Origin: an uncultured Neomegalonema sp.
Lineage (GTDB): Bacteria > Pseudomonadota > Alphaproteobacteria > Rhodobacterales > Rhodobacteraceae
Direction: 5' to 3'
NCBI GenBank assembly: GCA_938008165.1
Contig: CALLLP010000025.1
Span: forward strand, 54,222 to 118,221
DNA length: 64,000 nucleotides
Of this stretch, positions 9,937 through 20,096 are shown one piece after another (positions within the stretch are counted from its first letter, which is position 1; every line of letters begins with the position of its first letter). The notes under the pieces are model-generated. The model saw nothing but the letters and a program-made list of their open reading frames with translations, did not search any database and was not told where the DNA came from. The translations under genes were made by a program, and so were the position numbers.

Positions 9937-10014
9937 TCAGGCGGTGGTCATCCTGTTAGAGATGACACCCGAAAACCCTGCTGCGGCCCTGTCGACCGAA
10001 ATCCTACTGATCAT
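9937..10014 (-). CDS. Small ORF (25 residues) with extended Shine-Dalgarno; leader peptide or small protein
   Basis: The minus-strand ATG at 10014 opens a 25-codon frame encoding MISRISVDRAAAGFSGVISN followed by RMTTA and TGA. It is preceded by AAAGGAGGTGATC, a 13-base complement to the 16S rRNA 3' end, with 7 bases between AGGAGG and the ATG. A hairpin with a minus-strand T run follows 29 bases after the stop. This fits a discrete short leftward transcript between rarA and ubiD, both rightward. I do not recognise the peptide. Alternatively the RNA itself is functional. Confidence 0.6.
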   Translation of the reverse strand: MISRISVDRAAAGFSGVISNRMTTA

Positions 10015-10078
10015 CGGATCACCTCCTTTCGTTTGTTGAACATGCCAAAACGATGACGCAGGGATCGGGGTTTGGCAA

Positions 10079-10108
10079 GCCCCTTTAGTCGCCTGCGACT
10101 TTTGGGGC
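10079..10108. other. Two-tier hairpin in the rarA-ubiD gap
   Basis: GCCCC (10079-10083) pairs with GGGGC (10104-10108). After a symmetric 3x3 internal loop, AGTCG (10087-10091) pairs with CGACT (10096-10100) around a CCTG loop. It lies upstream of ubiD on the plus strand and upstream of the small leftward ORF on the minus strand. It could be part of either leader. No function is assigned. Confidence 0.4.
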
Positions 10109-10163
10109 ATCGACTCGGGCAAGGCGCGCTATATCTATGCCCTTCTGATGAGGGGAGACGACC

Positions 10164-11693
10164 ATGGCCGCCTATTCGAGCTTGCGTGACTTTATCGACC
10201 GGCTGGAAAAGGACGGCGATCTGGTGCGGATCACCGAGCCGGTTTCGATGGACCGGGAAATTACCGAAATCCACAAGCGCGTGCTCCATGCGGGCGGCCC
10301 GGCGCTGTTATTCGAGAATGTCACCCATGAGGACGGGCGGTCGGCTGAGATGCCGGTCCTCGTCAACCTGTTCGGCACCGTCGAGCGGGTCGCGCGCGGG
10401 GTGACGCTGGGCGGCAAGGAGCGGCGAACGGGCCATGATCTGCGCGAGGTCGGGGAACTGCTCGCCTATCTCAAACAACCCGAACCGCCCCGAGGTCTGC
10501 GCGAGGCATTCGATCTGATCCCGCTGGCGAAAACCGTGCTGACGATGAAGCCCAAGGGCTGGGGCGGCTTGATGGGGCGCAAGGCGCCCTGTCAGGAAAT
10601 CGTGCTGACGGGCGACGACATCGATCTCGACCGCCTGCCAATCCAGACCTGCTGGCCCGATGAGGCCGGACCGCTGGTGACATGGCCCCTGATCGTGACG
10701 CGCGGTCCGAGCGGCAAGCGGGAGGACGACTACAATCTCGGCATCTATCGGATGCAAAAGCTGGGTAAGAACAAGCTGATCATGCGCTGGCTCAAGCATC
10801 GCGGCGGGGCGCAGCATCATCAGCGCTGGAAAACCGAAAAGCCTGAGCCATTGCCCGCTGCGGCGGTTCTGGGCGCCGATCCCGGCACGATCCTCGGCGC
10901 GGTGACGCCGGTGCCCGATACCCTCAGCGAATATCATTTCGCGGGTCTTCTGCGCGGTAAACAGGTCGAGTTGGTCGATTGCAAGACCCAGCCGATCAAG
11001 GTGCCCGCCACCGCCGAGATCATCCTCGAAGGCGAGGTCTCGCTCAGCGATTACGCCGATGAAGGCCCGTATGGCGACCATACCGGCTATTACAACTCGG
11101 TCGAGCCATTCCCCGTCTTTACCGTCACCGCGATCACGATGCGGGAAAAGCCGATCTATCTGAGTACCTATACGGGCCGCCCACCGGATGAACCGGCGAT
11201 TCTGGGCGAGGCGTTGAACGAGGTCTTTATCCCGCTATTGCAGGGTCAATTCCCCGAAATCGTCGATTTCTGGCTTCCACCGGAGGGGTGCAGCTATCGC
11301 ATCGCCGTTATCTCGATGAAGAAAGCCTATCCCGGCCATGCCAAGCGGGTGATGATGGGGGCGTGGTCTTACCTGCGCCAGTTTATGTACACGAAATGGA
11401 TCATCGTCGTGGATGACGATATCGACGCCCGGTCCTGGGACGACGTTTGGTGGGCGGTCACAACCCGCATGGATCCGGCGCGCGATTGTACGATCATCGA
11501 GCATACCCCCATAGACTATCTCGATTTCGCATCGCCCGTCTCGGGATTGGGGTCAAAGATCGGCTTGGATGCGACCGACAAGATGCCCGGCGAGACCGAC
11601 CGCGAATGGGGCCGCAAGCTGGAGATGGATGCCGAAACGATCGCCAAGGTCGATGCGATGTGGAGCAGGCTGGGGATCGATTTGGGAGGGTGA
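10164..11693 (+). CDS. ubiD: UbiD family decarboxylase (prenyl-4-hydroxybenzoate decarboxylase)
   Basis: The 509-residue enzyme is of standard length for UbiD, which uses prenylated FMN made by UbiX to decarboxylate octaprenyl-4-hydroxybenzoate in ubiquinone synthesis. It begins [20 protein letters not shown], and the conserved regions [18 protein letters not shown] and [21 protein letters not shown] follow. The segment [21 protein letters not shown] contains the cofactor/metal-site residues. The ATG follows GGGGAGACGACC. No ubiX is in the window. A related aromatic-acid decarboxylase role is less likely given the close UbiD match. Confidence 0.9.
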   Translation: MAAYSSLRDFIDRLEKDGDLVRITEPVSMDREITEIHKRVLHAGGPALLFENVTHEDGRSAEMPVLVNLFGTVERVARGVTLGGKERRTGHDLREVGELLAYLKQPEPPRGLREAFDLIPLAKTVLTMKPKGWGGLMGRKAPCQEIVLTGDDIDLDRLPIQTCWPDEAGPLVTWPLIVTRGPSGKREDDYNLGIYRMQKLGKNKLIMRWLKHRGGAQHHQRWKTEKPEPLPAAAVLGADPGTILGAVTPVPDTLSEYHFAGLLRGKQVELVDCKTQPIKVPATAEIILEGEVSLSDYADEGPYGDHTGYYNSVEPFPVFTVTAITMREKPIYLSTYTGRPPDEPAILGEALNEVFIPLLQGQFPEIVDFWLPPEGCSYRIAVISMKKAYPGHAKRVMMGAWSYLRQFMYTKWIIVVDDDIDARSWDDVWWAVTTRMDPARDCTIIEHTPIDYLDFASPVSGLGSKIGLDATDKMPGETDREWGRKLEMDAETIAKVDAMWSRLGIDLGG

Positions 11694-11703
11694 CGTCGTC
11701 TGT

Positions 11704-11716
11704 GCTAACGGTTAGC
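11704..11716. promoter_or_regulatory. Palindrome and candidate promoter before the acyl-CoA carboxylase gene
   Basis: GCTAACGGTTAGC (11704-11716) is a perfect 6-bp inverted repeat around one base. A TTGACA-like -35 hexamer follows at 11723-11728; the matching -10 region is weak. The palindrome sits just upstream of that -35, where a regulator could bind. It is 42 bases before the GTG of the next gene. The regulator is unknown. Confidence 0.4.
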
Positions 11717-11757
11717 GTGGGTTTGACAGGTCCGGCTCACAGCAACAGGCTCATCCC

Positions 11758-13344
11758 GTGCAACTCACCTCTACCGCATCCCCCCGTTCCGATGAATACC
11801 GCGCCAATGAGACCGCCCAGCGCGCGCAGCTTGATGCGGTGGATGCCGCCGCGCGGGCCGCGCTTGCGGGTGGGGGCGAGAAAAACCGCCAGCGGCATAA
11901 GGAGCGCGGCAAAATCCTGCCCCGCGAGCGGATCGCGCAATTGATCGATCCCGGTTCGCCTTTTCTGGAGATCGGGCTGTTTGCGGCCCATGGCGTCTAC
12001 GATACCGAGGCTCCCGCCGCCGGGGCGATTGCGGGGGTCGGGCGGATCATGGGGCGCGAATGCATGATCGTTGCAAATGATGCGACGGTGAAGGGCGGCG
12101 CATATTTTCCCCTGACGGTCAAAAAACACCTGCGCGCGCAGGAAATCGCGGAGGAAAACCGGCTACCCTGCCTTTACCTCGTCGATAGCGGTGGCGCGAA
12201 TTTGCCGCATCAGGATGACGTGTTTCCCGACCGCGATCATTTTGGACGCATCTTCTATAATCAGGCGCGCATGTCCGCGAAGGGCATCGCGCAAATCGCC
12301 GTGGTGATGGGGAGCTGTACGGCAGGGGGCGCCTATGTGCCCGCCATGTCGGACGAGACGATCATTGTGCGCGAGCAAGGCACGATCTTTCTCGCCGGTC
12401 CCCCTCTGGTCAAGATGGCCACGGGCGAGGAAGTGACGGCGGAGGATCTGGGCGGGGGCGATGTTCATACGCGGCTTTCGGGCGTTGCCGATCATCTGGC
12501 CGAGGACGATACCCATGCCCTTGCCCTCGCGCGCCGGATCGTCGGCAATCTGGGCGCGCCGAGCCGGGCGCAAGTCACCCGTGCGGTTCCCGAAGACCCG
12601 GTCCATGATCCGGCGCAGATGCTGGGTGTCGTTCCCGCCGATTTGCGCAGGCCCTATGACATTCACGAGGTTATCGCGCGTATTGTGGACGGCTCGCGAT
12701 TTGACGCGTTCAAGGCGCGTTACGGGACAACACTCGTCTGCGGCTTTGCTCATATTCACGGTCTGCCCTGTGGGATCATCGCCAATAACGGCGTTCTGTT
12801 TTCGGAATCCGCCGAGAAAGGCGCACATTTCGTCGAGCTGTGCAGCCAGCGCAAACTGCCGCTCGTCTTCTTGCAAAACATCACCGGCTTCATGGTGGGC
12901 CAGAAATACGAGGCGGGGGGCATCGCCAAAGACGGGGCGAAGCTCGTTACGGCGGTTGCGACATCTGCCGTGCCGAAGATCACCGTGATCGTGGGGGGCA
13001 GCTTTGGCGCGGGCAATTACGGCATGTGCGGGCGCGCCTATCAACCGCGCTTCCTGTGGACATGGCCGAACAGCCGAATCTCCGTCATGGGCGGCGAGCA
13101 GGCGGCGGGTGTGCTGGCGCAGGTCAAGCGCGGTGGCTTCAAGGATGCACAGGAGGAGGCCGCCTTCAAGCGACCGATTCTCGACAAATTCGCCGAGCAG
13201 TCGCATCCGCTTTATGCCAGTGCCCGTCTTTGGGATGATGGTATCATCGACCCCCGCGACACGCGCGATGTGCTGGGCTTGTCCCTCGCCGCCACCTTGA
13301 ACGCACCGATCGAGGATACCCGCTTTGGTGTCTTCAGGATGTAG
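11758..13344 (+). CDS. Acyl-CoA carboxylase carboxyltransferase beta subunit (methylcrotonyl-CoA carboxylase type)
   Basis: This 528-residue protein transfers carboxyl from biotin to an acyl-CoA. Length and motifs (ARERI-like [74 protein letters not shown] and [20 protein letters not shown]) match the leucine-degradation methylcrotonyl-CoA carboxylase beta subunit better than the propionyl type. The GTG start at 11758 lacks a strong Shine-Dalgarno. The biotin-carrying alpha subunit and the other liu genes are not next to it, which is unusual. Confidence 0.85.
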   Translation: MQLTSTASPRSDEYRANETAQRAQLDAVDAAARAALAGGGEKNRQRHKERGKILPRERIAQLIDPGSPFLEIGLFAAHGVYDTEAPAAGAIAGVGRIMGRECMIVANDATVKGGAYFPLTVKKHLRAQEIAEENRLPCLYLVDSGGANLPHQDDVFPDRDHFGRIFYNQARMSAKGIAQIAVVMGSCTAGGAYVPAMSDETIIVREQGTIFLAGPPLVKMATGEEVTAEDLGGGDVHTRLSGVADHLAEDDTHALALARRIVGNLGAPSRAQVTRAVPEDPVHDPAQMLGVVPADLRRPYDIHEVIARIVDGSRFDAFKARYGTTLVCGFAHIHGLPCGIIANNGVLFSESAEKGAHFVELCSQRKLPLVFLQNITGFMVGQKYEAGGIAKDGAKLVTAVATSAVPKITVIVGGSFGAGNYGMCGRAYQPRFLWTWPNSRISVMGGEQAAGVLAQVKRGGFKDAQEEAAFKRPILDKFAEQSHPLYASARLWDDGIIDPRDTRDVLGLSLAATLNAPIEDTRFGVFRM

Positions 13345-13427
13345 CGGGCGCGTAATTCCTGTTACAAAAACGCGGATTCCAATTTAGTTCGCGCTGTGAA
13401 TGCTCTACCCTGAGCCTGACCTGAACA

Positions 13428-14288
13428 ATGGGGCCGTCTATGCCGCAATCCGATCCTTCATGCCTTGTCTCGACCGACTGGCTCGCCCGCCATCTCGATG
13501 CACCCGATGTGCGCATTGTCGATGGCAGTCATCACCTCGGCAATGCGGGACGCAATGCGCGGGCCGAGTTTGAGGAGATGCATATTCCGGGGGCCGTGTT
13601 CTTCGAGATTGACGATATTTCGGATAGCGCGTCGGATCTGCCGCATATGGCCCCGCCGCCTGAGAAATTCGCGGCGCGGGTGCGCAAGCTGGGTCTGGGG
13701 GATGGCAACCGGATCGTCATCTACGATCATTCCGACCTATGGAGTGCGGCGCGGGTGTGGTGGATGTTCCGCCTGTTTGGACATCAGGATGTGGCCGTGC
13801 TTGATGGCGGGCTGGCAAAATGGAAGGCGGAAGGGCGCCCCCTCGACGACCTGCCCATCGTGCCCCGCGAGCGTCATTTTACCCCAAGGAGGGATTCGAC
13901 GCTGGTGCGCGACGTGACGGATGTTGCGCGGGCTTCCAAGATCGGGGATCAGCAGATCGTCGATGCCAGAGCCGCTGGCCGCTTTGCCGGGGCCGAGCCG
14001 GAACCGCGCGCGGGGCTGAGATCGGGGCATATTCCCGGATCGATCAATGTTCCCTACAAGGATTTGCTGGACGGCGGAATCTTGCGCTCCGAGGCAGAGC
14101 TGCGCGCGATTTTCGACAAGGCCGGGGTCGATTTCTCGCGCCCGATCATCACGACATGCGGATCGGGGATCACGGCGGCTGTCCTGGGGTTGGCGCTGCA
14201 TCGGATCGGGCATCGCGATTGGGGGCTGTACGATGGTTCTTGGACCGAATGGGGCGCGTTCGACGATTTGCCGGTTCAGCGCACATAA
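13428..14288 (+). CDS. sseA: 3-mercaptopyruvate sulfurtransferase (tandem rhodanese)
   Basis: The 286-residue protein has two rhodanese domains (about 1-145 and 160-286). The C-terminal domain carries the active-site loop CGSGITA with Cys244. A CGSGVT-type loop is associated with mercaptopyruvate rather than thiosulfate as sulfur donor. The N-terminal domain is inactive, as usual, and retains LDGGLAKWKAEGRP. ATG 13440 is an alternative start. It stands alone, with a GC-rich hairpin at 14316-14339 after it. Confidence 0.88.
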   Translation: MGPSMPQSDPSCLVSTDWLARHLDAPDVRIVDGSHHLGNAGRNARAEFEEMHIPGAVFFEIDDISDSASDLPHMAPPPEKFAARVRKLGLGDGNRIVIYDHSDLWSAARVWWMFRLFGHQDVAVLDGGLAKWKAEGRPLDDLPIVPRERHFTPRRDSTLVRDVTDVARASKIGDQQIVDARAAGRFAGAEPEPRAGLRSGHIPGSINVPYKDLLDGGILRSEAELRAIFDKAGVDFSRPIITTCGSGITAAVLGLALHRIGHRDWGLYDGSWTEWGAFDDLPVQRT

Positions 14289-14315
14289 CCGAACGATCGC
14301 TCATCCCCCCCATAC

Positions 14316-14339
14316 TGCCCCCATTCCGATTCGGGGGCA
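14316..14339 (+). terminator. Weak terminator-like hairpin after the sulfurtransferase gene
   Basis: TGCCCCC (14316-14322) pairs with GGGGGCA (14333-14339) around a 10-base loop, 28 bases after the stop codon. The following bases TTCCTATC are only partly T-rich, so termination would be inefficient. Confidence 0.45.
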
Positions 14340-14454
14340 TTCCTATCGCAAACCGTGGATGACGAATTTAATGGATGAAGACGCATTTTGCGCAACGTAT
14401 TCTAGCGTAATCGCCGATCACGCTTAAGCATGTGTACAAGATTGTAGCGGGTTA

Positions 14455-15291
14455 ATGACAGAGCCAACTGACATTGTATTCAAGGTATGGGGTGCCCGTG
14501 GCTCCATCTTTTCGGGTGGACCGCAAAAGATCGGATTTGGTGGCGATACGACTTGTTTCAGCGTTTCCGCAGGGTCCGGGCTGACGATCATCGATGCCGG
14601 GTCAGGCTTGCGCGCAATGGGCGAGGCGATGGCTTTGGGCGATATGCGTTCTGTGACCGAAATCGATTTGCTTCTCACGCATCTGCATTTCGATCATATT
14701 TGCGGCTTGCCGTTTTTCGAGCCGATTTTCAGCGACCAGACCGTCCTGAGGATATGGAGCGCGGCTTTTGACCGCGACGAAGCCTTTCGCGATACCCTCG
14801 CGCGGGTCATGTCGCCGCCGATCTTTCCACAATTCAGGCATTGGGACAGTGTTCGTCTGTGTACGACGCACGCGGGAATCAGTATTCCTCTGGCCATGGG
14901 GGGCGAGGCGACGCCCTTCGCATTGAATCATCCCGACGGGGCGTTTGGCTGGCGAATCGATTGCGGTGGAAAATCCGTGACCGTCGCCGCCGATCACGAA
15001 GCCGGAGATACCCGGATCGATCGGGGCATCGTCGATATGGCACGCGATACCGATCTTTTCGTTTTCGATGCCATGTATACGGATGATGAAATCGCCAGTC
15101 GCGAGGGGTGGGGTCATTCCACTTGGCGACAGGGGCTGGACCTCGGTCATTCGGCCAATGCCGGGCATATGCTCATGACACATCACGATCCCCAGCGTGT
15201 CGATGGGGAACTGACGGCAATGGAGCGCGAAGCTCAGACCGAGGATGCCAACATTACCTTCGCGCGCAGCGGTTGGACGCGTTCGCTCTGA
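14455..15291 (+). CDS. Metallo-beta-lactamase-fold hydrolase
   Basis: This 278-residue protein has the metal-binding signature THLHFDHICGLPFF near residues 76-90, a second histidine in ADHEAGD near 182, and a late HH in MTHHDPQRVD. The opening FKVWGARGSIFSGG and GGDTTCFSV resemble the PhnP/RNase Z-like cyclic-phosphodiesterase branch of the superfamily. The substrate cannot be predicted. Transcription is probably independent, since a terminator-like hairpin precedes it. Confidence 0.75.
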   Translation: MTEPTDIVFKVWGARGSIFSGGPQKIGFGGDTTCFSVSAGSGLTIIDAGSGLRAMGEAMALGDMRSVTEIDLLLTHLHFDHICGLPFFEPIFSDQTVLRIWSAAFDRDEAFRDTLARVMSPPIFPQFRHWDSVRLCTTHAGISIPLAMGGEATPFALNHPDGAFGWRIDCGGKSVTVAADHEAGDTRIDRGIVDMARDTDLFVFDAMYTDDEIASREGWGHSTWRQGLDLGHSANAGHMLMTHHDPQRVDGELTAMEREAQTEDANITFARSGWTRSL

Positions 15292-15354
15292 GAATTCTTT
15301 GCGATTGGCGCCCGCCGATCCCATATGCTCCTCAGCATCATGAAAGGGATCAGC

Positions 15355-16152
15355 ATGCGCCGCGAGCCCAAGGTTATTATCGTCGATACTCGAAACGCTT
15401 CCGATTACGAGCGTGATCGGATCCGTGAAATCGCAGAATGGAAAGGCTCCGAACCGGGGCAGGTCGCGCGATGGCTGGGCACCCTTGCCGGTCCGATCGA
15501 CAAAGCGATCCGCTCGGCGTTGACCGAAGAAACGGTCGAGAATGCCTTGGCCGAAGCGAACCGGATCGCGGGAAAAACCCTTGCCGATCGTACAGATAAC
15601 GCTCCCGCCGATCTCAAAACCGCCGATGAGGCCGCTCTCGCGACGCGTAAATGGGCGATCGGTTATGCGGCGGCGGGGGGCGCGGGGGCCGGAGCCGCTG
15701 GATTGGCGGGGCTGGTCGTCGATATTCCGTTCACCGTCACGATGGCCCTGCGCGCTATTCGCCGTATCGGCGCGGATTACGGCTTTCGAGATGCGCAGGA
15801 GAGCGATTTCGCCATGGGGGTTCTCGCGGTGGCCGCTGCGAATTCCGCGCGCGAAAAAGAGCATGCCATCGCTGTGCTAGAAAACGAGGCGGACCCGCTG
15901 CCATCGAATGTTGCAGCTACCCGAGGGGCGGTCGGCAAAGAAAGCGCGATCTTCGCAACCCGAAGCATCGCGGCAGCGGTCGCCAAAAACCTCGTCGGGC
16001 GCAAGGCAGCACAGGCCATTCCGGTCGTTGGCGCCGCAATCGGTGCCGCCGCTTCCATGTCCTTTCTCGATGATGTCTGTACAGCGGCCCAGCATCTCTA
16101 TCAGGAGCGGTATCTGCGTGATCGCGCAATTCTTGAGCAGGCCATTCGATAG
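15355..16152 (+). CDS. EcsC family protein
   Basis: The protein is about 265 residues from ATG 15355, which has AAAGGG 6 bases upstream; in-frame ATGs at 15325 and 15340 lack one. It shows the EcsC pattern: a charged N-terminal helical region, a glycine/alanine-rich central amphipathic stretch (YAAAGGAGAGAAGLAGLVVD near residue 105), then IPFTVTMALRAIRRIGADYG. EcsC proteins are probably membrane-associated; their biochemical role is unknown. A divergent or SOS-like palindrome lies after it before recA. Confidence 0.75.
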   Translation: MRREPKVIIVDTRNASDYERDRIREIAEWKGSEPGQVARWLGTLAGPIDKAIRSALTEETVENALAEANRIAGKTLADRTDNAPADLKTADEAALATRKWAIGYAAAGGAGAGAAGLAGLVVDIPFTVTMALRAIRRIGADYGFRDAQESDFAMGVLAVAAANSAREKEHAIAVLENEADPLPSNVAATRGAVGKESAIFATRSIAAAVAKNLVGRKAAQAIPVVGAAIGAAASMSFLDDVCTAAQHLYQERYLRDRAILEQAIR

Positions 16153-16173
16153 TTTATTTCCTTTATTGTTACG

Positions 16174-16205
16174 ATTTGTTCTTGTTTAATGAGAACAAAT
16201 AAAAT
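16174..16205 (+). promoter_or_regulatory. Palindrome and candidate promoter upstream of recA
   Basis: A perfect 9-bp inverted repeat, ATTTGTTCT (16174-16182) and AGAACAAAT (16192-16200), is separated by 9 bases. A TAAAAT -10 candidate at 16200-16205 overlaps its right arm. The arms contain GTTC and GAAC, the half-site of the alphaproteobacterial SOS box, but in inverted orientation and not as the usual direct GTTC-N7-GTTC. It may be an operator, or a weak terminator of the upstream gene. Confidence 0.45.
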
Positions 16206-16271
16206 ACGCAAGGGGTAAGTCGATGAATTGTTGCTCCCATGCGTTGCGCATGGAATAAGGAGGTCGCCGTT

Positions 16272-17330
16272 ATGAGCGAAGCAGCCCTGCGCCTTGTCGA
16301 GAAAGACGAAATGGACAAAGAAAAAGCCCTCGAATCCGCGTTGTCACAGATTGAACGTGCTTTCGGGAAGGGGTCGATCATGCGACTCGGCCAACGCGAT
16401 GCGGCGTTGGATATCGAAGCGGTTTCCACCGGATCGATCGGTCTGGATATCGGCCTTGGAATCGGCGGTTTGCCTAAGGGGCGAATCATCGAGATCTACG
16501 GGCCGGAAAGCTCGGGCAAGACAACCCTTGCTCTTCATGTGGTTGCCGAAGCCCAGAAGATGGGCGGTGTCTGCGCCTTTGTCGATGCGGAACATGCCCT
16601 CGATCCGGGCTATGCCCGCAAGCTGGGTGTCGATCTTGACGAATTGCTGATTTCCCAGCCCGATGCCGGTGAGCAGGCCTTGGAAATCACCGATACATTG
16701 GTTCGATCCGGGGCTATTTCGGTCGTGGTCGTCGATTCTGTCGCGGCTCTGACCCCCAAAGCCGAGCTTGAGGGCGATATGGGGGACAGTCAGGTTGGCT
16801 CTCAGGCGCGCTTGATGAGTCAGGCGATGCGAAAGCTGACCGGGTCGATCAGCCGTTCGAAATGTATGGTGATTTTCATCAACCAAATCCGGATGAAGAT
16901 CGGCGTGATGTTTGGCAGCCCCGAGACCACCTCCGGCGGCAATGCGCTCAAATTCTATGCTTCGGTGCGCCTCGATATTCGCCGCATCGGCGCAATCAAG
17001 GATCGGGACGAGGTTGTCGGCAATCAAACCCGTGTCAAAGTCATCAAAAACAAGGTCGCCCCACCTTTCCGTCAGGTCGAATTCGACATCATGTACGGAC
17101 AGGGCATTTCGAAAACCGGCGAATTGATCGATCTTGGGGTCAAGGCCGGAGTCGTGGACAAGTCGGGGTCTTGGTTCTCCTATGGCGACCAACGCATCGG
17201 GCAAGGCCGCGAGAATGCAAAGACATTTCTAAGGGATAACCCGGAGGTGATGGCCGAAATCGAGCATCAAATCCGGGCATCACACGGCCTTGATCTCGAA
17301 GCGGAGATCGAGGGCGATGAAGACCTTTGA
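16272..17330 (+). CDS. recA: Recombinase RecA
   Basis: The 352-residue protein catalyses strand exchange in recombinational repair and triggers LexA self-cleavage. Walker A is GPESSGKTT near residue 77. The L1/L2 DNA-binding loops lie around [17 protein letters not shown] and [17 protein letters not shown]. Walker B is [13 protein letters not shown] 16272 is chosen over the upstream 16239 ATG because AAGGAGG is at 16257-16263. The acidic tail EIEGDEDL is typical. Confidence 0.97.
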   Translation: MSEAALRLVEKDEMDKEKALESALSQIERAFGKGSIMRLGQRDAALDIEAVSTGSIGLDIGLGIGGLPKGRIIEIYGPESSGKTTLALHVVAEAQKMGGVCAFVDAEHALDPGYARKLGVDLDELLISQPDAGEQALEITDTLVRSGAISVVVVDSVAALTPKAELEGDMGDSQVGSQARLMSQAMRKLTGSISRSKCMVIFINQIRMKIGVMFGSPETTSGGNALKFYASVRLDIRRIGAIKDRDEVVGNQTRVKVIKNKVAPPFRQVEFDIMYGQGISKTGELIDLGVKAGVVDKSGSWFSYGDQRIGQGRENAKTFLRDNPEVMAEIEHQIRASHGLDLEAEIEGDEDL

Positions 17331-17350
17331 GCGGAAATATTGCTGATCGA

Positions 17351-17381
17351 TGATTTCCCGGTTCAACGATCCGGGAAATCA
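17351..17381 (+). terminator. Strong hairpin after recA without T tract
   Basis: An 11-bp perfect stem pairs TGATTTCCCGG (17351-17361) with CCGGGAAATCA (17371-17381) around a 9-base loop, 20 bases after recA. It lacks a T run, so it may stop polymerase only weakly or protect the recA message 3' end. It also forms part of the alaS leader if transcription continues. Confidence 0.55.
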
Positions 17382-17393
17382 CATTAGAAAGCC

Positions 17394-17410
17394 CCTCCAT
17401 CTGAGGGAGG
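17394..17410 (+). promoter_or_regulatory. Hairpin that hides the alaS Shine-Dalgarno
   Basis: CCTCC (17394-17398) can pair with GGAGG (17406-17410), the ribosome binding site 7 bases before the alaS ATG. A 5-bp stem of this type could damp translation. It is a short element and could be chance. Confidence 0.35.
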
Positions 17411-17417
17411 CAAGTCC

Positions 17418-20096
17418 ATGGCGACACTCAACGAAATCCGGTCCTTGTTCGTCGATTATTTCGTCCGTAATGGTCACGAACATGTTTCTTCGAGTCCGCT
17501 CGTTCCCCAGAACGATCCGACCTTATTGTTCGTCAATTCTGGAATGGTGCAGTTCAAGAATGTTTTTACCGGCGTCGAGAAGCGTCCTTATTCTCGCGCC
17601 GCAACGTCCCAGAAATGCGTGCGGGCCGGGGGCAAGCACAATGATCTGGATAATGTCGGATATACGGCGCGGCATCATACTTTCTTCGAAATGCTCGGCA
17701 ATTTTTCCTTTGGCGACTATTTCAAAGAAACCGCGATAGAGCATGCCTGGACTCTCGTGACCCGAGAGTTCGGCATTCCTGCCGAGCGTCTGCTGGTCAC
17801 GGTCTATAACGAGGATGATGAAGCGGCGGCGCTTTGGAAAAAAATCGCCGGATTGCCGGATGACCGGATCATCCGAATCTCGACATCCGACAATTTCTGG
17901 ACCATGGGTCCGACCGGACCCTGTGGTCCATGCTCCGAGATTTTTTATGATCATGGCGAGCATATACCCGGTGGCCCTCCGGGTAGCCCCGATGAAGATG
18001 GCGACCGGTTTATCGAAATCTGGAATCTCGTCTTCATGCAATTCGAGCAGATCGATGCCGAACGCCGCGAGGCGCTTCCCCGTCCTTCGATCGATACGGG
18101 CATGGGTCTTGAGCGCGTCGGGGCGCTGTTACAGGGCAAGCACGATAACTATGATACGGATCTCATGCGCTCGCTGATCGAGGCGAGCGCTCATGCCACA
18201 TCGAGCGACCCCGATGGCCCTGGTTCCGTGCATCACCGCGTCATTGCCGATCACCTGCGCTCGACCTCGTTCCTGATTGCCGATGGCGTGATGCCCTCTA
18301 ATGAGGGGCGTGGATATGTGCTGCGCCGCATCATGCGCCGTGCGATGCGTCATGCTCATTTGCTCGGCGCCAACGATCCCGTAATGTATCGCTTGGTTCC
18401 GGCATTGGTCGCGCAGATGGGGCAGGCATTCCCTGAATTGACCCGCGCACAGCCGCTGATCGAGGAGACTCTCGAAACCGAGGAGGCCCGGTTCCGTAAA
18501 ACCCTTGATCGGGGTTTGAGCCTGCTTGATGAGGCGGTCACGGCCTTGCCTGCGAATGCGGCCTTGCCGGGGGAAACGGCGTTCAAACTCTACGATACCT
18601 ACGGATTTCCGCTCGACCTCACACAAGATGCCCTGCGCGAGCGTGGCCTGAGCGTCGATACGGCTGGATTCGATGCTTCGATGGAAGCGCAGAAAGCGCT
18701 GGCCCGTGCGGCGTGGTCCGGCACGGGCGATGCGGCGGACGAATCGGTCTGGTTCGATTTGCGCGACACATACGGGGCGACGGAATTTCTCGGATATACT
18801 GCCACGGAAGCGGAGGGTGAGATTCGGGCGATCGTTCTTGACGGTCACGGTACTGCCGAGGCGAAGGCAGGCGATACCATCGATTTGCTCGTTAACCAGA
18901 CCCCTTTTTATGCCGAGAGTGGCGGGCAGGTGGGTGATACGGGCACGATTGCCACCGATGCCGCCTCGGCGCGCGTCATCGATACGCGCAAGAAATTCGG
19001 CGATCTGTTCGTGCATCGTGTCGAGGTGACGAAGGGGGTCCTGCGGGTGGGCGATGCCGCGCGTTTAAGCGTCAATATTGCGCGTCGAAGCGCGATTCGG
19101 GGCAATCACTCGGCGACGCATTTGTTGCATGAGGCACTGCGCACCCATCTGGGCGATCATGTCGCGCAGCGCGGCTCACTCGTATCACCGGATCGTTTGC
19201 GCTTTGATTTCGCGCACCAAAAGGCTGTCAGCGTCGATGAGATCAAGGCCATCGAGCGCGATGTGAATGCCTATATCCGCCAGAATGATACCGTGTCGAC
19301 GCGCCTGATGACTCCCGATGAAGCGGTGGAGATGGGCGCGCGGGCGCTGTTTGGCGAAAAATACGGCGATGAGGTGCGCGTGGTGTCGATGGGCCGCCGC
19401 CCCGATGGCGAGATGTCTCAGACGGGCAGCATCTATTCGCTGGAGCTGTGCGGTGGTACCCATGTGGAGAGCACCGGCGAAATCGGGGTTCTCGTCGTGA
19501 CGGGCGAAGGCGCGTCCTCTTCGGGTGTGCGCCGGGTCGAGGCGCTGACGGGGGAGGCGGCGTTCGACTATCTGTCGCGGCAGGACCATACGGTCGCGCA
19601 AACGGCCGCCCTTCTGAAAGCGCGCCCGGACGAGGTGGTCGAGCGAACGCGCGCGCTGATGGATGAGCGCCGCGCCTTGCAAAACGAAGTCAGTGAGTTG
19701 AAAAAACAACTCGCCCTCGCCGGACCGGCCCAAAGCGATGGCGGCGATGCGGGCAAGACGGTCGGAGGCATCGCGTTTCTCGGCCAAAGCCTGCAGGGGG
19801 TATCGGGCAAGGATTTGCGCGGGTTGATCGATGCGCATAAGGACCGGCTGGGGTCGGGCGTGGTCGTGCTCGTCGCGGATACGGGGGGCAAGGCCGCCGT
19901 TGCGGCGGGGGTGACCGATGACCTGACGGATCGTATCAGTGCCGTCGATCTCGTCACGGCGGCGGCGCAGGCGATGGGGGGCAAGGGCGGAGGCGGCCGC
20001 CCCGATATGGCGCAGGCCGGTGGCCCCGATGCGTCAAAAGCCGCCGATGCCATTGCCGCTGCGGAAACCATTATTGCACAGAAGGAGATTGGCTGA
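17418..20096 (+). CDS. alaS: Alanyl-tRNA synthetase
   Basis: The 892-residue class II synthetase charges tRNA-Ala. The N-terminal catalytic domain starts [19 protein letters not shown] and contains [13 protein letters not shown] and [13 protein letters not shown] [15 protein letters not shown]. The editing domain has the zinc motifs [12 protein letters not shown] near residue 565 and [13 protein letters not shown] near 677. The C-terminal DHHA1-type domain includes [21 protein letters not shown] precedes the ATG. The stop shares one base with the next ATG. Confidence 0.97.
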   Translation: MATLNEIRSLFVDYFVRNGHEHVSSSPLVPQNDPTLLFVNSGMVQFKNVFTGVEKRPYSRAATSQKCVRAGGKHNDLDNVGYTARHHTFFEMLGNFSFGDYFKETAIEHAWTLVTREFGIPAERLLVTVYNEDDEAAALWKKIAGLPDDRIIRISTSDNFWTMGPTGPCGPCSEIFYDHGEHIPGGPPGSPDEDGDRFIEIWNLVFMQFEQIDAERREALPRPSIDTGMGLERVGALLQGKHDNYDTDLMRSLIEASAHATSSDPDGPGSVHHRVIADHLRSTSFLIADGVMPSNEGRGYVLRRIMRRAMRHAHLLGANDPVMYRLVPALVAQMGQAFPELTRAQPLIEETLETEEARFRKTLDRGLSLLDEAVTALPANAALPGETAFKLYDTYGFPLDLTQDALRERGLSVDTAGFDASMEAQKALARAAWSGTGDAADESVWFDLRDTYGATEFLGYTATEAEGEIRAIVLDGHGTAEAKAGDTIDLLVNQTPFYAESGGQVGDTGTIATDAASARVIDTRKKFGDLFVHRVEVTKGVLRVGDAARLSVNIARRSAIRGNHSATHLLHEALRTHLGDHVAQRGSLVSPDRLRFDFAHQKAVSVDEIKAIERDVNAYIRQNDTVSTRLMTPDEAVEMGARALFGEKYGDEVRVVSMGRRPDGEMSQTGSIYSLELCGGTHVESTGEIGVLVVTGEGASSSGVRRVEALTGEAAFDYLSRQDHTVAQTAALLKARPDEVVERTRALMDERRALQNEVSELKKQLALAGPAQSDGGDAGKTVGGIAFLGQSLQGVSGKDLRGLIDAHKDRLGSGVVVLVADTGGKAAVAAGVTDDLTDRISAVDLVTAAAQAMGGKGGGGRPDMAQAGGPDASKAADAIAAAETIIAQKEIG

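Noticed and set aside
10016..10030. Plus-strand sequence GGATCACCTCCTTTC resembles the 3' end of 16S rRNA
   Set aside because: The bases upstream do not continue as 16S rRNA. On the minus strand the same bases are a near-perfect Shine-Dalgarno before an ATG, which explains the match.
14602..15864. Minus-strand open frame across the MBL hydrolase and EcsC genes
   Set aside because: It covers two convincing plus-strand genes with good motifs and starts.
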